Counted from the stretch's first letter, positions 54,701 through 62,500 are shown. The stretch is 64,000 nucleotides of DNA from Mangrovicoccus sp. HB161399 (GCF_013184745.1 NZ_JAATVU010000009.1:1-64000), one strand, 5' to 3'. Notes: a model not told the origin generated them from the sequence alone. Translations and numbers: made by a program.

Positions 54701-56440
54701 GGCGCGGCGGCGGTCTACGACAACGCGCTGAGCGGCGCGGGGATCCTGTTCCACACCGGCCGGGACGGCACGATCTCGAACGCCGGAACGGTAAGCGCGG
54801 AAAGCGGCATCGCCATCCACATATTCGGCGGCGGCCAGGTCACCGTGTCGAACACCGGCACGATCTCGGGCGAGATCCTCGGCGGGGCAGTGGCCGCCGC
54901 GGACACGGCTGCGGCGGACGAAGCCGCGTCGGAGATCCTCGTCGACAACCTGCAGGGCGGCCTGCTCGAGGCGGGCGCGCTCCTTGAGGTCGGGCGCCTG
55001 CGCAACTGGGGCGAGCTCTATGTCGGCGGCATCGGCGAGATCGGCCGCTCGGAGATCGCCGGCGACCTGCAGCACCGCGGCGGCAGCCTGCATTTCGACA
55101 TCGACCTTGCGTCCGGCACCGCCGATCTGCTCAGCATCGGCGGCCGGGCGGAGCTGGACGGCCGGCTGGAGCTGGACGTGATCGAGGTGCCGGACACCCC
55201 GGCCGGGGTTCAGACCGTCCGCGTGCTGGAGGCGGCGGAGGGCATCGCGGCGTCGGACCTGTCGCTGCGGCCCTCGGTGGTGGCGCGCTACCAGCTCGAC
55301 CCGGCCTCGGCCACCGCGCTCGACCTGACCTACGAGATCGACTACGCCAACGCGGCGCTGGTGCGTTCGCTGAATGCCAGCCAGGCCGAGCTGACCTCCT
55401 ATTTCAACCGGCTCTACGCGGCGGGCGCGCTCGACGCGGATCTGGCCGCAAGCCTGATCGATGTCGAAAGCTACGGCGGCTATGCCGAGGTGATGAACGC
55501 GCTCGGGCCGGAGCTGGCGCTGAGCAACGAGATCGCCCGGCTGGGCAGCACGCTGCGCTTCGCCGGGAGCCTGTTCAGCTGCCCGCACGCGGGCGAGGGC
55601 CGGGTCTGGAACGAGGACGGGCGCTGCGGCTACGTGACGGCCAGCGCGAACCGGCTGGTCCGCGATGCTGCGGACGGCGCCTCGGGCTTCGACCAGGACG
55701 GCGTGCGGATCGCGGCTGGCGGCCAGGTGCTGCTCGGCGGCGATGTCGCCATCGGCGGCGCGCTTGCCTATGACCGCACCTGGCTCGACACCGATGCGGG
55801 CGGATCGAGCGACGGCGGCAGCTTCTCCGGCGGGGTGTCGGCCAAGCGGTTCCTCGGCCCTTGGGAGCTGGGCGCCGCGGCCTATCTGGGCCATGGCAGC
55901 TTCGACAACGACCGCCGCGCGGGCGATGCCGTGGCCAGCGGCCGGCAGGAGCAATGGGTCTACGGCGCCGAGCTGCGCGCGGGCTACCTGATCGACCGCG
56001 GCGGCTGGTTCCTGCGGCCGCGGCTGGATCTCGGCCTGGTCCGCTTCGGCGACAGCTCCTACGCCGAGACGGGCGGCGGCGGGCTGGCGCTGGAGATCGA
56101 TGCCGGGGGCGAGACGCTGCCCTACCTGCGCCCGGCGCTGGAGATCGGCGGCCGGTTCGCGACCCCGGGAGGGACCGAGATCCGGCCGAGCGCGACGCTG
56201 TCGGTGACGCGGTTCGGCGGCGACGGCAGCTTCGGCGCGACCGCGCGCCTGGCGGAGGCGCCGTCCTCGGTGGCGCCGTTCGGCTGGGAGTCGGAGTTCG
56301 ACGCGACGCAGGTCGACCTGGCGGCGGGCCTGACCATCGCGGCGCCGGGCGGGGCCTTCCTCGATATCGGCGGCTTCGGCCACCTGTCGGAGAACGAGCG
56401 GGATTTCGGCGGGTCGCTGCGCTGGGTCATCCCGTTCTGA
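48755..56440 (+). CDS. Giant Gly-rich autotransporter (type V secretion), ~2561 aa
   Basis: The signal peptide at the N-terminus (SALAIAAALLPGRAPA-D) directs Sec export. The passenger, residues ~45-2270, is an enormous run of Gly/Ser/Ala-rich repeats with the recurring core (I/L)xAQSVGGxGG, predicted to be a beta-helix or fibre. The C-terminal ~280 residues are the outer-membrane barrel (LFSCPHAGEGRVW, AAGGQVLLGGDVAIGGALAY, RAGYLIDRGGWFLRPRLDLG) and end with the aromatic LRWVIPF expected for BAM recognition. Cysteines are few and mostly near the ends. Likely function is adhesion or surface coating. The uninterrupted 7.7-kb frame shows it is under selection. It is neighboured by a pentapeptide-repeat membrane protein. 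Confidence 0.93.
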   Translation: MLVRSQLRASARGTGSFCFKGICLTTGSALAIAAALLPGRAPADCLASDGGFDTACTGTLGPVDVTRTGTTADQTYSLTFRDADNAGTEGVPGDGPVWNMDLSASSSGTQPAGAVLEADLEGGFEVMGVDGAAIAVSTAGSQGFWPSENKGTGNRTGKDGTAGGNGGETEVSVAGVSASASISGRDTAVMIESKAGDGGRGGTGKSSSFGNGHGGTGGTGGTGGTVDAALTDTEVAGWASLWIETGGGTGGQGGSGKACNASATGGAAGDGGKGGQADLVLDGVSATGGIMVRSLGGDGGTGGVGEITAGLCSGGGYGGQGGAGGDGQAVSVTAADGAGAVSIRTTEGAYAGLTAESIAGDGGTGGDASVSTDVGNSRGGDGGHGGAGGSVQVDLMPSGSTATASIETQGDGAPGLLARSYGGAGGNGGGSGSLIGKGGAGAGSGPGGTVGVSYAGSILTDGDGADGIMAQSVGGFSGDGTASGGLVSYGASSESAGGGGDVTVSFAGDGPGIGTQGDDSDGIFAQSQGGGGGKASSSAGLVALSGAADGSSGGDGGAVSVTASGSIATSGDRSRGVVAQSVGGTGGDGGSARGLVSIGGTGSGGGSGGAVSLASDADVSTAGADAAGLLAQSVGGGGGAAGSAAGITAIGGAGGSGATGGDVAVDAGGSVATAGTGADGIFAQSVGGSGGLGSSSLALSAGFAMSIAGDGGSGNDGGAVSLSTQAGSSVSTGGTNARGIAAASIGGGGGHGGNDLTAAADAGPAVSVALGGSGGAAGDGGDVSLGLLGLISTAGDNAAAVSALSVGGSGGSAGTAIAAGTSGVGALSLSVGGSGSGGGDGGSVTVCRDGGSCSGSGAAAAISTGGDGSAGIEAISAGGGGGSSGMAVSAAYGMGTDLAIGGSGGAGGAGGDVAVTSSGGIATGGSSSAAILAASVGGSGGAAHFVGAFDTLGEEAVNLAVGGAGGAAGGSGSVAVVSTDSLSTAGVLSPGIQAVSQAGSGGSGSADVSGSGGTLGSVNLAIGGEGGGGGTSGNVSVDWRGDALETAADQAAGIVALSGAGSGGIGGFTLGGDALGVGSANLSLGASGGSGGAAGSASITAGGAISTAGAASDGIAAASIGGNGGRGSASASSGGLSQGAASVTLGGGGGTAGQSDAASVETLAGASIATLGADSAGIRVLSLAGSGGQGGMAIEGNADIAIDDEFPEGSVALTLGGSGGTGGSSALALATNRAAISTADFNSAGIQVQSIAGDGGAGGMAIAGTLNATAEETLDAAAVLGGGGGGGGQAGMAQAANSGTIATAGDNSDGILVQSIGGSGGSGGLSYNLLADVRPGTTLNSSFGTSVGGSGGNGGVGGAASATNSAAISTAGTSSSGIYVQSVGGNGGNGGFGGSGLFGLGADYGASGSGDSTVKLTFDFTVGGSGGAGALAGSAQAENDAGGAIVTAGDGAYGIFVQSVGGNGGDGGLASNYAAQVGGSCDNPVTEQIYNCTDEDGNKTEISSDIEVTIGGTGAAGADADSATVSNDGTIATAGDVAHAIVAQSVGGGGGIGGSTATDRSSFVTRTAGGSVSAAAEAEDDGTAEIAGWLNADIRIGGTGGASGDGAAAAVDNSAAIETAGEGAFGILAQSVGGGGGTGGVANDTSTQRSVQIGGSGGGGGDGGAVTVANSGAISTAGHGSVALFAQSVGGGGGASGNGWSFQGLSDLVLVIGGAEGASGDGGAVAVTSDGAELSASGAQSAGIFAQSVGGGGGTYLGAGNAGGGSGLMVSGTGGASGDGGAVSVTASSDIAVGTAGDGNVASIGIFAQSVGGGGGFGGSMILGDHDRIGTRVLQAGQATSGDGGAVTVEATGRIATRGDNSVGIFAQSVGGGGGVQGSDDATSDDGSYVGSFGGSGVAGAVSVTYGGAQLSTTGAGAHGIFAQYAGGTGSAAAVAETTVDVAVTGNVSATGAGAHAIHVENAGSGAGLGAVTIGAGAEVHGGAAAVYDNALSGAGILFHTGRDGTISNAGTVSAESGIAIHIFGGGQVTVSNTGTISGEILGGAVAAADTAAADEAASEILVDNLQGGLLEAGALLEVGRLRNWGELYVGGIGEIGRSEIAGDLQHRGGSLHFDIDLASGTADLLSIGGRAELDGRLELDVIEVPDTPAGVQTVRVLEAAEGIAASDLSLRPSVVARYQLDPASATALDLTYEIDYANAALVRSLNASQAELTSYFNRLYAAGALDADLAASLIDVESYGGYAEVMNALGPELALSNEIARLGSTLRFAGSLFSCPHAGEGRVWNEDGRCGYVTASANRLVRDAADGASGFDQDGVRIAAGGQVLLGGDVAIGGALAYDRTWLDTDAGGSSDGGSFSGGVSAKRFLGPWELGAAAYLGHGSFDNDRRAGDAVASGRQEQWVYGAELRAGYLIDRGGWFLRPRLDLGLVRFGDSSYAETGGGGLALEIDAGGETLPYLRPALEIGGRFATPGGTEIRPSATLSVTRFGGDGSFGATARLAEAPSSVAPFGWESEFDATQVDLAAGLTIAAPGGAFLDIGGFGHLSENERDFGGSLRWVIPF
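50150..54540 (+). repeat. Degenerate Gly-rich passenger repeats (AQSVGG units)
   Basis: Inside the autotransporter the pattern 'GDGADGI(M/F)AQSVGG(S/G)GG ... GGDGG(A)V' recurs many times with period about 55-100 residues (165-300 bases), for example near 50310, 50485, 50645, 50800, 52685, 52885, 53120, 53380, 53630, 53815, 53990 and 54175. The copies diverge at DNA level, so slippage is less likely than with perfect repeats. Such repeats open long antisense frames. Confidence 0.8.
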
Positions 56441-56593
56441 CCGCTGCAGGCGGCGTCCGGGCGGAGGCGGCGCAGCGGCCTCTCCGTCCCGGGCGCTTGC
56501 GGCCGGAAGGTCTGCGGCGGCGGTGGTGGGCCGTCGCCGCGGCAAGTCTTGGCGTTGATCGGGTAACGGGAGCCAACAGCCCAGTGGACGCGT

Positions 56594-58258
56594 TCAGAGA
56601 CCCAGCCTTTTGCAGTGAGCGCGCCAATGCTCCATGAAATTGGTGAAGCCCAGCGTCTCTTCCTTTTCCCATTTGTCGGGGCGAGATTTGCCCCAAAGAG
56701 GATGTGGCTTGGCAGAGCGATCGCCGAAACTGCCCCGGAACCGGCCAAGCTCGGCACCAAGGCGCAGCATGGATAGGTCTACGTCCAGAAATGCTGCTCC
56801 CTTCAGAGTTTTCGGCAGGAAGGTGGTAGCTGAGTCAAACACGGTCTTCTGAAAGAATGCTCCCTGCAAAACTGCATGTGATAAGTCCACGGCTTGCATC
56901 TGCGTTCGGGCAAATTTGGCACCGGACAAATTGGCGTTGATGAAGTCCGCGATATGTAATTTGGCCCTTGATAGTATTGCATATTGCAGTTGTGCGCCGG
57001 ACAAGTTTGCTTCTTGCATCGAGGCGGACGTGAAGTCGGATGCCTGAAGGCTTGCACCGAGCAGACACGCCAGTTGCAGATTCGCGCTTTTCAGGTCCGC
57101 TCCCGCCAAACAGGCGGCGGAAAAGTCTGCTCCTTGCAGGGAGGCTTGAGCAAGGTCCGCTCCATCCAAGTTTGCGCTCAGGAAGCTTGCGCCTTGCAGG
57201 AGGCTGCGCTCCAGCTTTGCGCGGGATAGGTTCAAGCGGCTCAGATCGGCACCGCGCAAATTGACGCCGCGCAGGTCAAGGCGGTAGGTTTCCTGTCCTC
57301 GGTGCTTGCGGGACTGCTCGAAGCGTATGCGTCGCGCGCTGCGCCGTCCGATGACGTCCATTGCGGTCTGGATGTCGGGTCGAGGGGCTTTCAACTTCGC
57401 GATGGTGTCGTGAAGCGCCCGCTTCCAGCTCTTCATTGCGTTGTCCCAAAAATCCTGGTTCGCTTCATTCAGTTCTTCAGGATAGTCCGGCCAGGGATCC
57501 AGTTCGAACGGTGGCGCTTGGTCCGCTGGCGCATTTTCGCGGATATAGGCGCAAAGGATCTCCATGATCCGGATATGGTCGCGCTCGCTGTCCTGGCTGA
57601 TCCGTTCCAGCGCGTAGATGCCGCCGATGCGGACCTCGACATTCGGCTCGCTGACCTCCTCGATCACGTAGGTTTTCCGGCCCTTCGACCATTTGTCCAC
57701 GCGCCGCTTTGCCGATTTCTCGGCCCCGAGCGCCTCCACCGCCTTGCTGATCCGGTCGGTGATGTGGCCTTGCTCCGCAGCGTGCGTCTGGCGGGCGTTG
57801 TACTGCGTCCGCAGGATCGTGAACGGGAAGGCCACCAATGCCCCGAGCGCCGCCGTCAGCGCCGTGATGCCCAGAAGGGTCAGGCGCAGGGGCAGCGGAT
57901 CGGGTGCGGTGCCAGCGTGTCGCAGGAGGTCCGGCAGCGACTGGATGAGTTCGTAGAGTCCCCAGATGATCGAGGCGAATAGCGGGAGCCAGATCACGGC
58001 CGCCGCCATCTTGATCAGCCAGAGCAGCGGCCGCCTGACAATGGCACTGTGGGTCAGGGGATGGAGAAGCGAATATCGCAGGCTGCGGTCGGGCTTGGCG
58101 TAGCGCTCGCGCAGGCTGCGGTAGTATCGCATCTGCCGCGCTTCCCAGCGGCGGCGGAAATGGGCGGCGATGTCCCCGCGTTTCGTCGCCAGCACCGCTA
58201 GGACGCAGAGCGCCAGAAGGACGGCAATCAGCTGGAGCGGTGTCGTCTCGAATGCCAT
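56594..58258 (-). CDS. Membrane-anchored pentapeptide-repeat protein
   Basis: The protein is 554 residues. N-terminal membrane helices lie at about 8-25 (LQLIAVLLALCVLAVLA), 80-105 and 125-150 (LTLLGITALTAALGALVAFP). A cytoplasmic region follows with SEPNVEVRIGGIYALERISQDSERDH, a motif typical of this class. About 30 pentapeptide repeats of the A(D/N)LXX type run from ~335 to 500 (GVNLRGADLSRLNLSRAKL). The tail is charged (KWEKEETLGFTNFMEHWRAH). The function of these proteins is unknown; the repeat helix may bind protein partners. The repeat half (56.6-57.3 kb) is visibly less GC-rich than its neighbours. It is convergent with the autotransporter. Confidence 0.88.
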   Translation of the reverse strand: MAFETTPLQLIAVLLALCVLAVLATKRGDIAAHFRRRWEARQMRYYRSLRERYAKPDRSLRYSLLHPLTHSAIVRRPLLWLIKMAAAVIWLPLFASIIWGLYELIQSLPDLLRHAGTAPDPLPLRLTLLGITALTAALGALVAFPFTILRTQYNARQTHAAEQGHITDRISKAVEALGAEKSAKRRVDKWSKGRKTYVIEEVSEPNVEVRIGGIYALERISQDSERDHIRIMEILCAYIRENAPADQAPPFELDPWPDYPEELNEANQDFWDNAMKSWKRALHDTIAKLKAPRPDIQTAMDVIGRRSARRIRFEQSRKHRGQETYRLDLRGVNLRGADLSRLNLSRAKLERSLLQGASFLSANLDGADLAQASLQGADFSAACLAGADLKSANLQLACLLGASLQASDFTSASMQEANLSGAQLQYAILSRAKLHIADFINANLSGAKFARTQMQAVDLSHAVLQGAFFQKTVFDSATTFLPKTLKGAAFLDVDLSMLRLGAELGRFRGSFGDRSAKPHPLWGKSRPDKWEKEETLGFTNFMEHWRAHCKRLGL

Positions 58259-58418
58259 CCGGAGCCTGCATTAACCAATATCTCCGACGCTAGCGCCGCG
58301 TCTTCGCCGGGGCAAGCGCCCTGCGCCCTGCGTATTTCGCCGCCCCGCCTTGCCATTCCCGCCGCCCGTGCATAGGTTCCGCCCGACTTTGCACCTGCCC
58401 CGAGGAGGGACCCCCAGA

Positions 58419-58748
58419 ATGTTCGCGACACCTGCCTTTGCCCAAGCCGCTGGAGCCGGCGGTCCGATGGCTGCCATCCAGGGCTTCGTGCCGCTGATCC
58501 TGATCTTCGCCATCATGTATTTCCTGCTGATCCGGCCGCAGCAGAAGAAGGTCAAGGAACACAAGGCGATGATCGAAGCGGTCCGCCGCGGCGACCAGAT
58601 CGTCACCCAGGGCGGCGTCATCGGCAAGGTGACCAAGGTCAAGGAAGACGGCGAAGTCGAAGTGGAGATCGCCCCCGAGGTGCGCGTCCGCGTCGTCAAG
58701 TCCACCATCGCCCAGGTGGTGTCGAAGACCGAGCCGGCAGCCTCCTGA
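58419..58748 (+). CDS. yajC: Sec translocase accessory subunit YajC
   Basis: The 109-residue inner-membrane protein has one transmembrane helix (FVPLILIFAIMYFLLIRPQQKK) and the C-terminal region VRRGDQIVTQGGVIGKVTKV. It associates with SecD and SecF in protein export. Start 58419 is preceded by CGAGGAGGGA. Its stop overlaps the secD start by one base (TGATG), so yajC-secD-secF form a coupled operon. Confidence 0.96.
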   Translation: MFATPAFAQAAGAGGPMAAIQGFVPLILIFAIMYFLLIRPQQKKVKEHKAMIEAVRRGDQIVTQGGVIGKVTKVKEDGEVEVEIAPEVRVRVVKSTIAQVVSKTEPAAS

Positions 58749-60412
58749 TGCTGGACTTCCCGGTCTGGAAGCGGGTCCTGATCTGGGGCCTGTGCGTGGC
58801 GGGGCTGCTATTCGCAGCCCCGAACCTGTTCTACTCGCGCGTGGAGAGCCATAACGACGCGGTCCAGGCCATCGAACGGACCGGGACGGCGACGCCCGAG
58901 CTGGAGGCGGATGCGGGCAAATGGCCCTCCTTCCTGCCCTCCGGGCTGGTCAATCTGGGCCTCGACCTGCGCGGCGGCGCCCATCTCCTTGCCGAGGTGC
59001 ACACCTCGGACGTCTATGCCGACCGCATGGACAATCTCTGGCCCGAAGTGCGCAACGCGCTCAGGGCCGAACGCGACGCCATCGGCACGATCCGCCGCCA
59101 GGACGGCCCGGCCGACGAGCTGCGCATCCGCGTCAGCAAGCCCGAGAACATCCAGGCCGCGGTGCAGGCGGTGCAGGACCTGTCCTCGCCCATCGTCTCG
59201 CTGACCGGCGTCGGCGCGCGCGATTTCGAGGTCTCGGCCGAAGGCGCCGACATCGTCGTCCGCCTTTCCGAGGCCGAGCGCGCCGCCACCGACGACCGGA
59301 CCATGCGCCAGTCGCTGGAAATCATCCGCCGCCGGGTCGACGAGGCCGGGACGCGCGAACCGACCATCCAGCGCCAGGGCGAGGACCGCATCCTGATCCA
59401 GGTGCCGGGCATCGGCTCGGCGCAGGAGCTCAAGGACCTGATCGGCACCACCGCGCGGCTGACCTTCAACCAGGTGACCGGACGCACCACCGACGAGCAC
59501 CAGCCGGTGCAGCCGGGCGAGGCGCTGCTGCCGTCGATGAACGAGCAGGGCACCTACTATGTCGTCGACACCGCACCGGTGGTCTCCGGCGAGGACCTGA
59601 CCGACGCGCAGCCGAGCTTCGACCAGAACGGCCGCCCGGCGGTCAGCTTCCGCTTCAACCCCGGCGGGGCGCGGCGCTTCGGTGACTACACCGCCGAGCA
59701 TATCGGCGAGCCCTTCGCCATCGTGCTGGACGACGAGGTGATCTCGGCCCCGGTGATCCAGAGCCACATCGCCGGCGGGTCGGGGATCATCACCGGCAAC
59801 TTCAACGTCGAGGACTCGACCCAGCTCGCGGTGCTGCTGCGCGCGGGCGCGCTTCCGGCGCAGATGACCTTCCTGGAGGAACGCACCATCGGCCCCGAGC
59901 TCGGCGCGGATTCGATCCGGGCGGGAACGCTGGCCTGCGCGGTCGCCTTCGTCGCGGTGCTGATCTTCATGTGGGGCGCCTACGGGATGTTCGGCATTTT
60001 CGCCAACATCGCGCTGGTCATCAACATCGGGCTGATCTTCGGATTGCTGTCGCTGATCGGCGCGACCCTGACCCTGCCGGGCATCGCGGGCATCGTTCTG
60101 ACCATCGGCATGGCGGTGGACGCCAACGTGCTGATCTTCGAGCGGATCCGCGAGGAGCTGAAGACCGCGCGCGGACCGGCGCGGGCGATCGAGCTTGGCT
60201 ATGAAAAGGCGTTCAGCGCCATCGCGGATGCCAACATTACCACGCTGATCACGGCGGCGATCCTCTATTTCATGGGCTCCGGCCCGGTGAAGGGCTTCGC
60301 CATCACGCTGGGCATCGGCATCATCACCTCGGTCTTCGCGGCGATCTACGTCACGCGGCTGATCGTGGTCGCCTGGTTCGCCCGGGCCCGCCCGAAGACG
60401 CTGGAGGTCTGA
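58748..60412 (+). CDS. secD: Protein translocase subunit SecD
   Basis: SecD uses the proton gradient to pull proteins through SecYEG. The 554-residue protein has a first membrane helix (VLIWGLCVAGLLFAAPNLFY), the motif VNLGLDLRGGAHLLAEV, a large periplasmic part with RRRVDEAGTREPTIQRQGED and the AVSFRFNPGGARRFGDYT region, then five membrane helices with LVINIGLIFGLLSLIGATLT and GMAVDANVLIFERIREEL. The stop is followed one base later by the secF start. Confidence 0.97.
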   Translation: MLDFPVWKRVLIWGLCVAGLLFAAPNLFYSRVESHNDAVQAIERTGTATPELEADAGKWPSFLPSGLVNLGLDLRGGAHLLAEVHTSDVYADRMDNLWPEVRNALRAERDAIGTIRRQDGPADELRIRVSKPENIQAAVQAVQDLSSPIVSLTGVGARDFEVSAEGADIVVRLSEAERAATDDRTMRQSLEIIRRRVDEAGTREPTIQRQGEDRILIQVPGIGSAQELKDLIGTTARLTFNQVTGRTTDEHQPVQPGEALLPSMNEQGTYYVVDTAPVVSGEDLTDAQPSFDQNGRPAVSFRFNPGGARRFGDYTAEHIGEPFAIVLDDEVISAPVIQSHIAGGSGIITGNFNVEDSTQLAVLLRAGALPAQMTFLEERTIGPELGADSIRAGTLACAVAFVAVLIFMWGAYGMFGIFANIALVINIGLIFGLLSLIGATLTLPGIAGIVLTIGMAVDANVLIFERIREELKTARGPARAIELGYEKAFSAIADANITTLITAAILYFMGSGPVKGFAITLGIGIITSVFAAIYVTRLIVVAWFARARPKTLEV

Positions 60413-60413
60413 C

Positions 60414-61391
60414 ATGAGACGGCTGAGACTCGTTCCCGAAACGACCAACTGGGACTTCTTCCGCCTCACGAAGGTCTTCTTCGCGGCCTCCGGCGCGGCG
60501 ATGATCGCCTCGGTGGTGCTGTTCTTCGCGATGGGGCTGAATTTCGGCATCGACTTCCGCGGCGGCACCACGATCCGCACGGAAAGCGCCCAGCCGGTCG
60601 ATGTCGGCGGCTACCGCGCGGCGATGGCGCCGCTCGGCCTCGGCGACGTGGCGATCACCGAGGTGTTCGATCCGAGCTTCGCCTCGGACCAGCATGTCGC
60701 GCAGATCCGCATCGAGGCGCAGGGCGACGGCGATGCCTCGGTGGCGCAGCAGGTCATTGCCGACGTGGAAACGGCGCTGAAGACGGTCGATCCCTCGATC
60801 ACCTTCCCGTCGGTGGAAAGCGTCGGCCCAAAGGTCTCCGGCGAGTTGGTGACCGAGGCGGTCATCGCTGTCTCGCTCGCGATCGCTGCGGTGCTGGTCT
60901 ACATCTGGCTGCGCTTCGAATGGCAGTTCGCGGCCGGCGCGGTGCTGTCCCTGGTGCATGACGTGACGCTGACCATCGGCATCTTCGCGCTGCTGCAGAT
61001 CAAGTTCGACCTCGCCATCATCGCGGCGCTGCTGACCATCGTCGGCTATTCGCTGAACGATACGGTGGTGGTCTTCGACCGGGTCCGCGAGAACCTGCAG
61101 AAGTACAAGAAGCGGCCGCTGAAGGAGGTGCTGAACCTCTCGATCAACGAGACGCTGAGCCGGACGACCATGACCTCCTTCACGACGCTGATCGCGCTCT
61201 TCGCGCTTTTCGCGCTCGGCGGCGACGTGATCCGCGGCTTCGTCTTCGCGATGATCTGGGGCATCGTGGTCGGGACCTACTCCTCGATCTACGTCGCCTC
61301 CGCCATCCTGCTGAAGCTCGGGGTCAAGCGCGACTGGTCGAAGAAGAACGACGGCAAGGGCGGCACGCAATTCGCCAATATCGACGCCTGA
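60414..61391 (+). CDS. secF: Protein translocase subunit SecF
   Basis: The 325-residue partner of SecD. It has an N-terminal helix (FFAASGAAMIASVVLFFAMG), GLNFGIDFRGGTTIRTESAQ, a short periplasmic domain (PSVESVGPKVSGELVTEAV), then five helices including GYSLNDTVVVFDRVRENLQ and NETLSRTTMTSFTTLIALFA. It ends the yajC-secD-secF operon, followed by an intrinsic-type hairpin. Confidence 0.97.
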   Translation: MRRLRLVPETTNWDFFRLTKVFFAASGAAMIASVVLFFAMGLNFGIDFRGGTTIRTESAQPVDVGGYRAAMAPLGLGDVAITEVFDPSFASDQHVAQIRIEAQGDGDASVAQQVIADVETALKTVDPSITFPSVESVGPKVSGELVTEAVIAVSLAIAAVLVYIWLRFEWQFAAGAVLSLVHDVTLTIGIFALLQIKFDLAIIAALLTIVGYSLNDTVVVFDRVRENLQKYKKRPLKEVLNLSINETLSRTTMTSFTTLIALFALFALGGDVIRGFVFAMIWGIVVGTYSSIYVASAILLKLGVKRDWSKKNDGKGGTQFANIDA

Positions 61392-61417
61392 TCCGGCAGG
61401 ATCGCGCGCACGGCCAG

Positions 61418-61442
61418 GGGCCGCCCTCCGGGGCGGCCCTTT
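61418..61442 (+). terminator. Intrinsic-type terminator after secF
   Basis: GGGCCGCC (61418-61425) and GGCGGCCC (61432-61439) form an 8-bp perfect stem with a 6-base loop, then three T. It lies 27 bases after the secF stop. Confidence 0.7.
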
Positions 61443-61509
61443 GCGTTGCGGCGCGTGGCCGGGGGATGCCACGTCAGCCACGCGGAGGACATTATTGCGA
61501 AATTCAAGT

Positions 61510-61527
61510 TTGACAGATTTGTGACAG
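61510..61527 (-). promoter_or_regulatory. Pho-box-like PhoB site
   Basis: Read on the minus strand, the site is CTGTCAC-AAAT-CTGTCAA, two 7-base direct repeats separated by an AT-rich 4-base spacer. That is the classical PhoB box layout. It lies 57-75 bases before the acid phosphatase start. Its orientation is reversed with respect to the gene. A third TGACAG is found at 61564-61569. Confidence 0.65.
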
Positions 61528-61584
61528 AAGGGGCAGGCTCGGGACGGCATCCTTCCGGATCACTGACAGTCAAAGGAAATTTAC

Positions 61585-62451
61585 ATGTCCCTGTGCGCCT
61601 GCCGTTCCGTCTCCGCTCTTGCCCTTGCCGCCGCGCTTGCCCTGCCTGCCGCCGCGCCGGTCCTCGCGCAGGAGGCGGTGCCGCAGAACGACCTGATGAA
61701 TGCCACCGTCTGGATGGAGACTTCGGTCGAATACAAGGCGACGGTGATGCAGCTCTACAAGATGGCGCAGGCGCAGCTCGATGCCGCGCTGGCGGACAGC
61801 TCCTGGACGGCGGTGCCGGACAAGCAGGGCGAGGGCTACGAGGACCTGCCGGTCGCGATCATCTCCGATCTCGACGAGACCATGCTCGACAACGGCAACT
61901 ACGAGGCCTCGCTGATCACCCGCGGCACCAGCTACAGCTCCTCCGAATGGGCGGACTACGTCGAGAGCAAGACCTCGGACGCGGTGCCCGGCGCGGTCGA
62001 TTTCGCCAATTACGCCGACAGCAAGGGCGTGAAGGTGTTCTACGTCTCGAACCGCAAGGAGCCGGGCAAGGAGGCGACCATCGCCAACATGGAGGCGCTC
62101 GGCTTCCCGATGGGCGGCAATGTCGACACGGTGCTCCTGCGCGGCGGCATGGAGGAATGGGGCTCCGCCAAGGAGAACCGCATCGCCTATGTGGCCGAGA
62201 ACTACCGCGTGCTGCTGCTGATGGGCGACAACCTGGGCGATTTCACCGACAAGGCCGAGGGCAGCCTGGAAGAGCGCGACGCCTTCCTGTCGGAGGCGGC
62301 GGACCATTTCGGCCATGACTGGATCATGTTCCCGAACCCGGAATACGGTTCCTGGGAATCGGCCACCTTCGGCGGGGACTGGTCGCTGTCGGGGGACCAG
62401 CGGCGCCAGATGAAGATCGACTCGATGGACGCCTGGGCTCCGGCACAGTAA
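61585..62451 (+). CDS. Exported acid phosphatase / 5'-nucleotidase, lipoprotein e(P4)-like HAD family
   Basis: The protein is 288 residues. A signal peptide (SVSALALAAALALPAAAPVLA) is cleaved before QEAV; no lipobox is present at that site, so it is likely periplasmic rather than a lipoprotein. The HAD class C motif is AIISDLDETMLDNGNYEA (DxDxT), with FYVSNRKEPGKEATIANMEA (motif II) and LLMGDNLGDFTDK (motif IV). The N-terminal NATVWMETSVEYKATVMQLY matches e(P4)-type enzymes. It releases phosphate from nucleotides or sugar phosphates outside the cytoplasm. The Pho-box-like site upstream suggests induction when phosphate is scarce. RBS: AAAGGAAA. Confidence 0.92.
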   Translation: MSLCACRSVSALALAAALALPAAAPVLAQEAVPQNDLMNATVWMETSVEYKATVMQLYKMAQAQLDAALADSSWTAVPDKQGEGYEDLPVAIISDLDETMLDNGNYEASLITRGTSYSSSEWADYVESKTSDAVPGAVDFANYADSKGVKVFYVSNRKEPGKEATIANMEALGFPMGGNVDTVLLRGGMEEWGSAKENRIAYVAENYRVLLLMGDNLGDFTDKAEGSLEERDAFLSEAADHFGHDWIMFPNPEYGSWESATFGGDWSLSGDQRRQMKIDSMDAWAPAQ

Positions 62452-62500
62452 GCTAGGGACAACGGAACCGGTCCGGCGCGGGGAGGCGCCGTGGACCGCA

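Noticed and set aside
52013-56545. A 1510-codon open frame on the minus strand under the autotransporter
   Set aside because: It is a product of GC-rich Gly/Ala repeats on the other strand; its translation is Arg/Ala/Asp-rich with no motif, and the plus-strand frame has signal peptide, repeats and barrel.
56441-56593. Terminator after the autotransporter
   Set aside because: Several GC-rich partial inverted repeats exist, but none has a clean stem plus T-run, so no site is called.
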